Source: Stagonosporopsis chrysanthemi (taxonomy: Eukaryota; Ascomycota; Dothideomycetes; Pleosporales; Didymellaceae). From it: 64,000 bases of DNA. The stretch covers positions 1 through 64,000 of the forward strand of contig JAFISE010000070.1 in assembly GCA_022560025.1 (NCBI GenBank), written 5' to 3'. The notes below the pieces were generated by a model. That model was not told the origin of the DNA and did no database searches. It worked only from the letters and a program-made list of their open reading frames with translations. The first letter of the stretch is position 1, and each line of letters begins with the position of its first letter. Shown piece after piece: positions 55,823-64,000 of the stretch. The position numbers and the translations under genes are program-made.

Positions 55823-57020
55823 ATGTCTACTAGGGTTTTCGCTATGTTGTTGCTCGCAGCCGGTCTTGCAGGTATGTATCATCATCTGTTAAGACATCAT
55901 TACTCATCATTACACCTCAACAGCTTGCAACGCTAATATCTACAATAGGATGCAAACCTATCGCCCGCCCTCATTTCCTTCGAGACCTCGGCACGCGCCA
56001 GGACGCACCAACGAAGCCTGACGTCTGCGCAAGTCCTGGCTCGAGCATGATCACTGCACTCACAGCTCTAGAAGCCGGAGCCCAGGGCGAGGTCGCGCAG
56101 ACGAAAGCGGATGCCTCGCTCCTTATCAACATCAGCGTCAACGATAGGGGGAATAAAGACAGAGAGAAAGCCGCCAGCAATGCAGTCAGCAGGAACGCGG
56201 CCGAGAACGAAGCAGCTCAGCTTCTGCTCCACAGAGTCAACCAAGCACTTCTCGCCGACCAAAAAGCCCACGCTGCAGCCAACGAAATGGACAACGTCCT
56301 GCGTGCCGTGGCGCTCGCGCAGAAAGACCCGGAAAAGAGCACTGTCATCCTGGTCGTGCAGGAGATCCAGGTCAGCATTGCGCTCGAGCTTCCAGTCGGC
56401 GACGACGACGACGACGACGACGAGCAGAAGGCGGCCAGAAAGACAGCCACCGCCCGCGTCTTCAAACAAGACGTCGTCGTCGCCAACCGCGGCAAGCGGG
56501 AAACGCAGACCGTCATGGGTACGCACGCTCGCACGTTGAAGAATTGCAATGACCCGACCTAACGAAACTGCCAGTCTTCGACCCGCGCACGCTCACCGCT
56601 GCCGGCTCCGCTGCTGCTACTGCAAACGGCACGGTGGACGGAGCAGCATCGCGTACGCCTACGCAGACCATTGCGGCCGTGGTGTACAACGCGAAGCCGT
56701 CGCACGCGCAGACCATGGATGACCCGGCGGCGGCGCTGCGTGGGGCGTTGGAGGCGGCGCTCGCGGACCGGCGGAGCGCTGCGGGCCGCAGGGAGGATGG
56801 GGAGTTGAGTGTGAGGATTGCGGTGGAGATTGAGGTGGAGGTGGGGGGTAGGGATGGTAGGAAGGGGGGTGGGGATGGTGGGGAGGGGGAGGGGGAGGAG
56901 AAGCAGAAGGAGGCAGAGGAGCGCAAGCAGGACAAGGAAGAGGAGCGCAAGCAGCAGGATGAAGAGCAGCGTATGCAGGATGAAGCAGAACAGCGCGCGC
57001 AAGACGAGGCAACCATGTAG
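55823..57020 (+). CDS. Secreted, highly charged protein of unknown function
   Basis: Three exons, 55823-55871, 55949-56518 and 56575-57020; 354 aa. Signal peptide MSTRVFAMLLLAAGLAG with cleavage near the first Cys. Residues about 45-150 are Ala/Asn/Glu-rich and helical (KADASLLINISVNDRG, then RNAAENEAAQLLLHRV), followed by VILVVQEIQVSIALELPV and an Asp run (D7). A second, similar strand, ELSVRIAVEIEVEVGG, occurs near 295, so the protein may hold two diverged copies of one beta segment. The last 60 residues are Glu/Lys/Gln with KQKEAEERKQDKEEERKQQD heptad-like repeats, an odd tail for a secreted protein. No known domain. Introns are clean, which supports a real gene. Confidence 0.72.
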
Positions 57021-57337
57021 CTTAGAACCATGTAGCCTGTAGACACAGACACAGACACAGATACAGAAGCAGATACAGATACCGTCTACCTCTCTATCCC
57101 CCATGTCAGCCGTTGTGTTCTAGTGGAAGGGAAGGGAGGGGAATAGATAGAAGGGGTAGAAGAGAAGAGAAGAGAAGAGAAGAGAAGAGAAGAGAGAGAA
57201 GGGGGTTGGTGGTTCAATCGTGCTTCTTGTATTCGTGCTCATATCCATATTCATTTTCATACTCATAACTAATTCTGATTCCTCATTCTCACAACATACT
57301 CATTCTCCCCCCCCCCCTTTTTTTAAAAAAAATTAGT
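57021..57337. repeat. Microsatellite-rich intergenic spacer
   Basis: 3' flank shared by two convergent genes. Holds CAGACA-type repeats (57041-57080), an AGAGA pentanucleotide array of about 8 units (57159-57199) and a C-run followed by T and A runs (57307-57332). No gene. Confidence 0.85.
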
Positions 57338-58954
57338 TCAACCCCCCACCCCCTCGACCCCCCCAATCTCGACGCAAATCTCGGCGCCATGCAGCCTGCG
57401 AAAGCGGGTGCGGGCATCGCCGTTGCGGTCGAGGGTCAGCTCGTCGGGATACAGGCGGACGAGGCGGGCCAGCTCGGGGCGGGGCACGCGCATGATGCAG
57501 ATGATTTTGACGTCGGGTGGAGGTGATGGTGGTGGTGGTGGAGAGCGGTGGTGTGGATGTGGATGGGACTGTGATTGATCTGTGTCGCCGGCAATGTGCA
57601 GCGGGGCAGAGGGGTTTGGGGGAGGTGGGGGAGTTGCAGAGGCAGGCGCAGCTTGTGCTTGTGTCTGCGACTGCGTCTGCGTCTGCGACTGCGTCTGCGT
57701 CTGCGACTGAGCCTGCGACTGAGCCTGCGACTGAGCCTGCGACTGCGACTGGCCCCCTCCTCCGTCTCCGTCGCGCACCTCACGCTCCCGCTCCTCTCGA
57801 CGGCGAAACTCGCGCCTCCCCCCCGCAGCTGCGGGCCGCGTGGGCGCATGATGCGGGGGATCCTGCAGCGTCTCGCGCAGGGAGAGACACAGCGACTCGA
57901 TGCCCAGCTCGCGCTCGAAGCGCAGGAAAGTGGCGAGGATGTGGTGGTTGCCGTGGGCGGGGGCCGGGGGCGGCTGGGGGTGGTGGTGGGGGGGCACGGC
58001 GGCGGGGGCGAAGGAGGAGAAGGGGGGAGGGGGCGGGGCGGGGATGGCGGGGGTGTGCTGGGCGGGTGCATGGTGGGTGGGGGTGTGCTGGGCGGGCGTG
58101 TGCTGGGCGGGCGTGTGCTGGGCGGGCGTGTGCTGGGCGGGCGTGTGCTGGGCGGGCGTGTGCTGGGTGGCGGCGGGGACAATGACAGGAAGGCCTGCGG
58201 CGGCGGCGAGGTGCGCGACTTGGTGCTGCAGGGCGGCGACCTGCTGGCCCAGGGCCGTCTGCACAGCCTGGACATGGACTGCCATGGCGGGGGGTAGAGG
58301 CCCCGTCGCGGCGGCGCCAAACGCATTCGCAGCGCCACCCACGCCCAGCGTCGACAGCAGGCGCGGGGTGCCCGGGCTGCCGCAGCGCATGAAGATGCAC
58401 AGGCTCTTCAGGTTGGGCAGGTCGGCCCTGAGGCTGCGGGCGGCGCTCTTGCTGCCCAGGTACGCGGTCCACAGGCGGAGGTCCTTCTCGCGGATGCGGA
58501 AGTAGACGGCGTGCATGGCGCGGGCGTGCGGCGAGGCGACGACGCGGAAGACGTTGCAGTCGCTCGGGTGGGTGAAGAGGAACTTGTTGGCCGTGTACAG
58601 CAGCGGGGCGGCCTCGTCGTGCAGCTGGCGGCTCGCCTGCAGCAGGGCCACGGCGACGTGGTGCTTGGTGGGCGCGGGGCCGGGCCACCAGAACGGCGAC
58701 GGCGACGTGAGCGCGTAGCTGTAGACGCGGTCGCGCAGCTCGCGGGGGAGCGACAGCAGCAGCGAGAAGGCCGGGTCGGTGGGCGAGGGCGCGGGTGCGG
58801 GTGCGGGTGCGGGCGCGCTGTGGGTGAGCGAGGGCTGGCGCAGGCGTGTGGGCGTCAGGGGGACGTGGGTCGGGGCGTCGAGCATGGTCGTGTCGGACGA
58901 GTCGCTGCTGGTCGACGGCGAGCGGGAGCGCGGTGTCGAGGTGCGCGAGGCCAT
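57338..58954 (-). CDS. F-box/2EXR-like protein with Gln repeats
   Basis: Single exon, 538 aa from ATG 58954; the open frame extends further upstream only through trinucleotide repeats. Start MASRTSTPRSRSPS is Ser/Thr/Pro-rich. The domain at about 60-185 reads LLLSLPRELRDRVYSYAL, then ALLQASRQLHDEAAPLLYTANKF, the pattern of the F-box/2EXR-like proteins frequent in Dothideomycetes. The C-terminal half is repetitive: a QHTPA repeat (plus-strand 58049-58170), Pro/His tracts, and a Ser-Gln/Thr-Gln repeat (57655-57752). It ends with a second conserved-looking piece, KIICIMRVPRPELARLVRL, then RFRRLHGAEICVEI. The role of the family is unknown. The gene is GC-rich, and a long antisense frame over it is an artefact of that composition. 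Confidence 0.72.
   Translation of the reverse strand: MASRTSTPRSRSPSTSSDSSDTTMLDAPTHVPLTPTRLRQPSLTHSAPAPAPAPAPSPTDPAFSLLLSLPRELRDRVYSYALTSPSPFWWPGPAPTKHHVAVALLQASRQLHDEAAPLLYTANKFLFTHPSDCNVFRVVASPHARAMHAVYFRIREKDLRLWTAYLGSKSAARSLRADLPNLKSLCIFMRCGSPGTPRLLSTLGVGGAANAFGAAATGPLPPAMAVHVQAVQTALGQQVAALQHQVAHLAAAAGLPVIVPAATQHTPAQHTPAQHTPAQHTPAQHTPAQHTPTHHAPAQHTPAIPAPPPPPFSSFAPAAVPPHHHPQPPPAPAHGNHHILATFLRFERELGIESLCLSLRETLQDPPHHAPTRPAAAGGRREFRRREEREREVRDGDGGGGQSQSQAQSQAQSQAQSQTQTQSQTQTQSQTQAQAAPASATPPPPPNPSAPLHIAGDTDQSQSHPHPHHRSPPPPPSPPPDVKIICIMRVPRPELARLVRLYPDELTLDRNGDARTRFRRLHGAEICVEIGGVEGVGG
57655..57752 (-). repeat. Gln-codon microsatellite in the F-box-like gene
   Basis: Plus strand shows TGCGTCTGCGACTG-like units encoding alternating SQ, TQ and AQ on the minus strand (about 16 dipeptides). 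Expansion or contraction in multiples of 6 bp would stay in frame. Confidence 0.85.
58049..58170 (-). repeat. 15-bp in-frame minisatellite (QHTPA)
   Basis: About eight units of 15 bp (plus strand GTGTGCTGGGCGGGC) encode QHTPA on the minus strand, with one diverged unit (THHAP). It splits the protein's helical centre from its Pro/His tail. Confidence 0.9.
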
Positions 58955-59814
58955 TGTGGATGGATGCGAGGGCGAGGTGCCTGTGACTGAGGACTGACGA
59001 GCACCGCGACCGAGGAGCACTTGTACAGACTCTTTTCTTTCCGCGACGACTGCTCCGTACCAACACCCAGACACACACGCCTTTTGCGAGGAAGAAGAAG
59101 AAGAAGCCAGTGTTGTTGTTGTCGTCGTTGTCGTCGTCGTCGTCGTCGTCGTCTTCTTCTTCTTCGTCTTCTTCAGCCCCCACTGCACCACAGATACAAA
59201 GTCGATGAGACGACCCGCCCCCGCGGACCCGCTCCGAGCTTGGCTCCATCAGACCAGACCAGCCTCGCCGCGAACCATTTTCATGGGGACCGTGATGAGA
59301 CCCACCACCCACTCGACAGCCGGGGGTGGTCTGCATCTTGCAAGGCAGTTTGTCGAAATGCAGTTCGTCTGGTCTGGTCTGGTCAAGAGCTCGACTCTGT
59401 GTGTACAGCACTCTTCTACAGTCTACATTGTGTCTTGTAATGCGTGGATAGAGATGCTGGACGACGTGGCGTGGACGGTCACATGTTTGTGCTTTGACGC
59501 ACGTCTGAGTGCTGCAGGACTGTCGACGGTCATTGCAGATCAAGACGGTCATTGCAGATCAAGTTCGTGTGCTATCCGCCTGTGAACTGGTCTGACGAGA
59601 GGGATATAAGACAGGCCATCGCAGACTATCCCCCTAGTGTAACATCCCCCCGTATGACATCCCCCCGTATGACATCCCCCCGTATGACATCCCCCCGTAT
59701 GACATCCCCCCGTATGACATCCCCCCGTATAACATCCCCCCGTATGACATCCCCCCGTATGACATCCCCCCGTATGACATCCCCCCGTATAACATCCCCC
59801 TGTATAACACCCCC
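58955..59814. other. Intergenic region with microsatellites
   Basis: 5' flank of the F-box-like gene and 3' flank of the UCHL5 gene. Trinucleotide arrays (GAA/GTT/GTC/TTC) lie at about 59089-59172, and the 15-bp minisatellite at 59652-59816 is listed separately. No gene supported. Confidence 0.6.
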
Positions 59815-59816
59815 CT
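59652..59816. repeat. 15-bp minisatellite, 11 units
   Basis: Eleven near-identical 15-bp units GTATGACATCCCCCC (variants GTATAACAT) abut, and at the last base overlap, the stop codon of the UCHL5 gene. The open frames it produces (TSPRM repeat on plus, GGMSY on minus) are artefacts. It would be transcribed as part of the 3' UTR. Confidence 0.95.
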
Positions 59817-60916
59817 ACTCCGCCGCCGTCCCCTGCTTGCGCGCCTTCTCCCTGCGCTCGACCGTCCCCCTCTTCGCCTCCTCGACCCACTTCTCATACG
59901 CCCCGTCGCCCTGCTCCAGCTTCGCAGCCACAACGCCCTTGAGCAGCTCGCCCACGAACCCGACAAAGTTGTGCCGCCGCAGCGAGTTCTCCCACAGCCA
60001 CTTGGCGCGAATGTCCTCCTGCTCCTCGAGCCCGTCCTCATCGCCAAACTCGCGCGCCCGGATCCGCAGATCCCGCACGCACGCCATCAGGTTGAACCGG
60101 ATCTCGTGCGCAGGGTAGCGTGCGATGCGCCGCTGCAGGACCGCGACGAGCTGCGCGGGGAACTCGGCCGGCGTGCACGCGCCGTGCGAAATGGGCGCCG
60201 GCTGCAGGCCGTCCAGCTCGTACAGCGTGTTGTTGATGGACGTGTAGCTGGAGGGATGTTAGCACAAGCTGCAGCGTAGTGGTGCATGGCGCGCGCACGC
60301 AATGAAGTGGTACACGTCGTCGTCCTCGGTCGCCGTGCGCTGCGTCTCGTCGACAAACGGCGACGACCGCGCAAACGAGTTGTGCGTCTCGCGGATCAGG
60401 TCCGAGTTGGACAGCGTCTCGCCGCGCAGCTGCATCGCGTGTTAGCCAGCATCCTCCCGCCGTCTCCCTCACCCCCACACACGAGACAACCCACCTCCGG
60501 CGGAAACTCGCCCGCAAACTCCTTGAACTCGCGCAGCTCCCTGCCGATATCAATCTCGCCGTCCTTGTTCAGCAGCACCGAGATGAGCGCCTGCGTGCCA
60601 CACGCATTCTGGATCGTCTGCGCGGCGAAGAAGAGGTTGCTGGCCGCGTCGTGATCAAATGCGCCGTCCTTGGGCACGTCCGCGGGTTTCTCGCCCGTCG
60701 GGTACTTGAACAGGAAGATGACGCCGTAGACGTCGCCCAGCGCCCGCAGGTCGTCGGCGTCGAGCGTCAGCAGCTCCGCAAACTGCACGTCCTTGACCCC
60801 GAGCTTCTCAATCAGGTACGTGAAGACTCCCTGCATGTTGTGAGTCGGGGGGAAACGGGCGCCGAGGGGAGGGGGCCTACCGCGTCCGATTCGATTGTGT
60901 TCCAGCCGCCCGACAT
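59815..60916 (-). CDS. Ubiquitin C-terminal hydrolase UCHL5/UCH37
   Basis: Four exons, 60916-60881, 60830-60495, 60429-60299 and 60247-59815; 311 aa. Exon 1 encodes MSGGWNTIESDA, then GVFTYLIEKLGVKDVQFAEL. The catalytic set is complete: oxyanion Gln in the AAQTIQNACGTQA helix region, Cys89 (NACGTQ), His165 (DDVYHFIAY) and Asp180 (YELDGL). This is one residue off human UCHL5 (Cys88, His164, Asp179). The C-terminal extension (about 230-311) contains RRHNFVGFVGELLKG, the ULD segment that binds Rpn13/proteasome or Ino80 complex, then a basic tail. UCH37 trims ubiquitin chains at the 19S proteasome. S. cerevisiae lacks it, while most filamentous fungi have it. Introns 50, 65 and 51 bp. Confidence 0.95.
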
Positions 60917-61655
60917 GGTGAGGGCGCCGTGTGAGGTGCGCCGTGTGAGGTGGACGGGGAAGCTGTGCGCTTGTTTGCACGCCCGTTGTCGAGGTCCAAG
61001 GCGGCAGCGGCGGCGGCGGCGGCGATGCGAGCCGCCATGTGGGGCCGCGGGGGCGATTAGTCAGTCCAGTTCCGAGTCTCGGAAGCGGGGGAGGACAGCA
61101 CTCGAAAGACTCGAAAGACTCGAAAGACTCGAAAGACTCGAAAGACTCGAAAGACTCGAAAGACTCGAAAGACTGACATGGCGGTTGATACGCTTTACTT
61201 TCCCAACAGCGCAATGGCTCCACAAACCACAACCAGTTGAGGATATCTATCAACGATGTATAGCATTATGGGCTATGCAGCAGCGCAAGTTCCTTCTCAT
61301 CCAACAACACTAATTCTTACATAGTAGTCTTAGATTCTCCTCACAGACATCTTCAGAGTGCCCTCCCTCGAGTATGTACACATGTAAACCCAAGAACGTA
61401 CAAAGACAGGCTGACAGAGCTGCCCCTCTATGGAGTACGGTATCAAACCGTGCAGTTGCCCAAAATGGAGGGGAGCCCGGCCTCAACGGCCTTCTCTTAT
61501 CTGTCCAGAGCACGAACGCGCGCGGCCTTGTAGAACAGTCTGGTCAGCCACGGTCGATCATCATCCGCGACCTCAGGACAAACCCCTCCCCCCCCCTCCC
61601 CCCCCTGTCTCTCTCGTCTTATCTACATTTATATTCCACCTCCACCTTACGCATC
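60917..61655. other. Upstream region of UCHL5 and 3' flank of the sulfatase
   Basis: Contains the 9-bp minisatellite at 61101-61172 and a C/T tract at about 61580-61660. GGC-rich sequence at 60990-61020. No gene supported. Confidence 0.5.
61101..61172. repeat. 9-bp minisatellite, 8 units
   Basis: Eight perfect copies of CTCGAAAGA about 190 bp upstream of the UCHL5 start. On the minus strand it reads GAG-TCT-TTC. Perfect copies suggest recent expansion. It could lie in the promoter. Confidence 0.95.
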
Positions 61656-63532
61656 TCACTCCCCTCCCCACTGCACCGGCTCCAACGGCCCCTCAAACGC
61701 CAACACCTGGCCCAGCTTACACTCCTCAAACGCCACCGCCGGCTGGTGCTTATAAAACGCATCGAACCGCTGCGCCATCGCGTCCCTCAGATTGCCCACG
61801 TCCCCGCGGGGATGCAGCTTCGCCCACGGCCGCGTGCACGCCCTGCCCTTGCAGCGCTTGAGCGTGAGCAGCAGGGCATCGAGGCGCGCAGTCAGCCTGT
61901 CGACGGGCCAGCCGTTGATGGTGGTGTCTGCGCTGCCGCGGTGCAAATTCACCAGCTGGTAAGGGTCGGTCGTCATGTCGTACAGCTCGTGGTCGTTGGT
62001 GCACCACACGGCATAGGCGATGTCGTAGTCAGCGCCCACGACGCGAACGTGTTTGTACGTGTTGTTCGCGTAGTGTGTTTTACCGAGAAACGCGTTGGCC
62101 TCGACGAGGTAGTCGCCCCAGAACTCGATGTTGACGTGCTCGCTCTTGGCGTGCGTGGCGAGCTGAGAGGCCAGCACGGGGATGAGCTCGCCGTCGAAGT
62201 CGGCGCGCTGCGGGATCCCCGCGAGCGAGAACAGCGTCGGCACGATGTCGGTGTGCGACGAGGGGATGGTTTGGACGGCGCCTTTGGGGACCCCCGGGCC
62301 CCGGATGAAGAAGGGGATGTTGACGTCTTCTTCGATGTTGCAGCTCTTGCCGGGCGGGAGGCGGTGCTGCCCGATGTGGTAGCCGTTGTCGGTGGTGTAG
62401 ATCAGGTAGGTGTTGTTGAGGACCGAGGGGCTGGCGGATAGGCGCTCCATGATGGACTCGATGAGGTCGTCGACCGACTGCAGAGACTGGAGGCGCTTGC
62501 GGTACCAGTCGTCGTTGAAGTCGACCTCGCTCTGGTTCAGCTGGCGGATCGTCTTGAAGTACGATGCTGTGCCGGTCTGACACGAATTAGTGAAGAACCC
62601 GCGTTTTCGACCATGTGCGTACCGTGTTGGGGTTGAAGTTCGGCGTACGCGGCACCGTCACATTCGCGAAGAGATGCTCGTGCCTCTTCGCAGGAACAGG
62701 CGCATTGAATCTCGGAGCTCCTCCGCCCGTGATGGTCTCAGAGTGAGGGGCGATGGGCGCGACGCCGAGGAAGAACGGGCGGTCCGACGCTTTGATGGCA
62801 TCGTCGAGGAAGCCGACTGCAGCGGCTGCGATCAGATCTGTCGAGTACTCACCAGGATAGTTCTTGGCCGCATCGTGGTTCCTGGACATTGTTGCGTTGT
62901 AGAAAATGTATGTGCCGGGATCGATCAGGACTGGTCAAACGTCAGGGCAAGACATGCATACACATGGCCAGACTCACAATCCGATCCGTTCCAGCCGTTG
63001 ATACGGGGGTTGTTGTATGTGCTGAGTGAGTGGCCTTGCACACTTTAGCACTTTCCCAGCTCCAAAGACCAGATCCACGCAAACCATTCATCATCTTGCC
63101 GGTATAATAGGTGTTATAACCCGCTTCCTGCAGCCAGACCGGCAGATAGTCATCGTTGAACCCCTCCTCAATGAATCGTGGATACCCACCTGTCAAACGT
63201 CAATAACAGGTCGGCATTCCACCATGACTCAACTCTCGCCTACCATAGGGAGCAGCAACATCCGTAACATTCGTGTTATGCGCCGCCTTCCCAGTCAACA
63301 GCGACACACGCGACGGACAGCACAGCGCAACCGTGCAGAAATGCTTCTTGAACCACGTCCCCTCCTGTGCAAAATGCTTCTGAACAGACTGCTGGTACTC
63401 AATCGAGTTGAGATGCAAGTCCTGATCATCCGTCATGATGAAGACGAAGTTCGGCCTCGTGACATTCTGAACAGTGCCCACGACGGCCGCCGCGCCCGCT
63501 GACGCGACCATCAACACTTGGCTGGGCGTCAT
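61656..63532 (-). CDS. Secreted arylsulfatase (type I sulfatase)
   Basis: Five exons, 63532-63244, 63189-63085, 63034-62978, 62930-62623 and 62576-61656; 559 aa, with introns 54, 50, 47 and 46 bp, all in phase. A hydrophobic Ala/Val leader (VLMVASAGAAAVVGTV) is followed by RPNFVFIMTDDQD, the metal-binding DD of sulfatases. The signature CCPSRVSLLTGK supplies the formylglycine cysteine (CxPSR). Later blocks: YTGKMMNGHSLSTYN, GWNGSDFLIDPGTY, PHSETI and IYTTDNGYHIGQHRLPPGK (metal DNG/H). Homologous to fungal arylsulfatases induced by sulphur starvation. The DPGTY/NATMSRN region is typical. The start codon is preceded directly by A6 and a C13 homopolymer (63538-63550 on plus). It hydrolyses aryl sulphate or other sulphate esters outside or in the secretory path. 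Fungal formylglycine is made by a sulfatase-modifying factor or serine/cysteine maturase. Confidence 0.93.
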
Positions 63533-64000
63533 TTTTTGGGGGGGGGGGGGCTTCGGAGAATTAAAAACACGAGTCGCTTACTTAGCAACGGGTATCACGA
63601 TCATGTTATATATGTACTGCGGATTCTGCCTGTTCAGGGTGCTACTCTCGAGTTTGGCGGTGTTGACAGCCGGGGCCCCCGCTTTTTATTGCGACAGCGC
63701 GAGATTCCATGGCGTGCTTGAGATGCAGCCAGTCGAGCAGCTACGATGAAGCAGAGAAACGGAAGTGATGATACTTTGTGGATAACACGAAATTGAACGA
63801 GGCAGGAAGTGACGTGAGCCAGATTGGTTCAAGCTGGCAACAGTGCGCAGCCGGACGTCAAAAAAGTGCTCACCTCACTTAGCGTGGAAGCTGAGGAGAT
63901 GCTGTGCCTGTTCCCCTGTATCAGTTTTGCTATACGCGATCCGTTCTACGGGCATTCTGTCTATGGGAGAGCCCCGAGTTCAGAGCGAGTGCGGCATCCG
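63533..64000. promoter_or_regulatory. Promoter of the arylsulfatase gene
   Basis: G13 run (63538-63550) immediately upstream of the start codon region, then ordinary sequence with no ORF. The window ends here, so the upstream gene is not seen. Confidence 0.5.

Noticed and set aside
57517..58505. Plus-strand frames with CAGRA / CWAGV repeats
   Set aside because: Shadow frames of the QHTPA minisatellite on the opposite strand.
57780..59552. 590-codon minus-strand frame antisense-like to the F-box protein frame
   Set aside because: It is a shifted frame of the GC-rich F-box-like gene, consisting of Arg/Pro/Ala runs without any domain; it starts in intergenic repeats.
59552..60118. Plus-strand 188-codon frame with TSPRM repeats
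   Set aside because: Translation of the 15-bp minisatellite and of antisense UCHL5 sequence.
59652..61172. Regular short repeats that could suggest a CRISPR array
   Set aside because: Units are directly abutting with no unique spacers, in a eukaryotic genome; they are minisatellites.

Overview
The window is nuclear DNA of a filamentous ascomycete (Pezizomycotina). Dothideomycetes is a reasonable guess but cannot be fixed from sequence alone. The evidence is dense single-gene transcription units on both strands, short introns (mostly 46-70 bp, GT..AG, with CTAAC/CTGAC branch sites), and fungal families: an AA11-type LPMO, 2EXR proteins, GPI-type Ser/Thr-rich cell-wall proteins, an App1 phosphatase, an intracellular GH13 amylase and a DUF3445 protein. 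There are no bacterial operons, CRISPR arrays, rRNA genes or convincing tRNAs. Exon joins below were worked out by hand from splice sites, phase and family conservation.

Layout. 1-12 kb: a G-rich low-complexity edge, a secreted PAN-like protein (-), an Fmp42-type MFS transporter (-), a coiled-coil protein (+), the mitochondrial phosphate carrier (+), and an endonuclease/exonuclease/phosphatase gene (-) broken by one in-frame TAG. 12-26 kb: a 2EXR protein, an OGFr-domain protein, a 74-aa complex I B15-like subunit (-) divergent from a glutathione S-transferase (+), an App1-type phosphatidate phosphatase (-), an LSB5-like VHS/GAT protein and an OSGIN-like FAD oxidoreductase. 26-36 kb: a tandem-BTB protein, an intracellular alpha-amylase, a small acidic protein, a GPI-type wall protein, and a Cys-rich protein followed by what looks like a decayed tandem copy. 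36-50 kb: an AA11-type LPMO with an odd tail, a PAF-acetylhydrolase-like membrane protein lacking the nucleophile serine, a four-TM protein, a DUF3445 protein, a patch of gene relics with a 26-bp perfect inverted repeat, an NTF2-like protein and a proline-rich repeat wall protein. 50-64 kb: DML1/misato, a charged secreted protein, a repeat-rich F-box/2EXR-like protein, the UCHL5/UCH37 deubiquitinase and an arylsulfatase. This last stretch is GC-rich and full of microsatellites.

The genes are mostly independent housekeeping and surface/secretome loci. They do not form a biosynthetic cluster. Shared themes are mitochondria (phosphate carrier, complex I subunit, DML1, perhaps the MFS protein) and the cell surface/secretome (PAN-like, GPI-type, LPMO, Pro-rich, sulfatase). 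I found no coherent multi-gene novel system. The points most worth following are the AA11 tail with three KRAE sites, the apparent pseudo-hydrolase, the Cys-rich gene and its decayed neighbour, the relic/hairpin island at 45.8-47.2 kb, and a GC-AG intron in the complex I gene.
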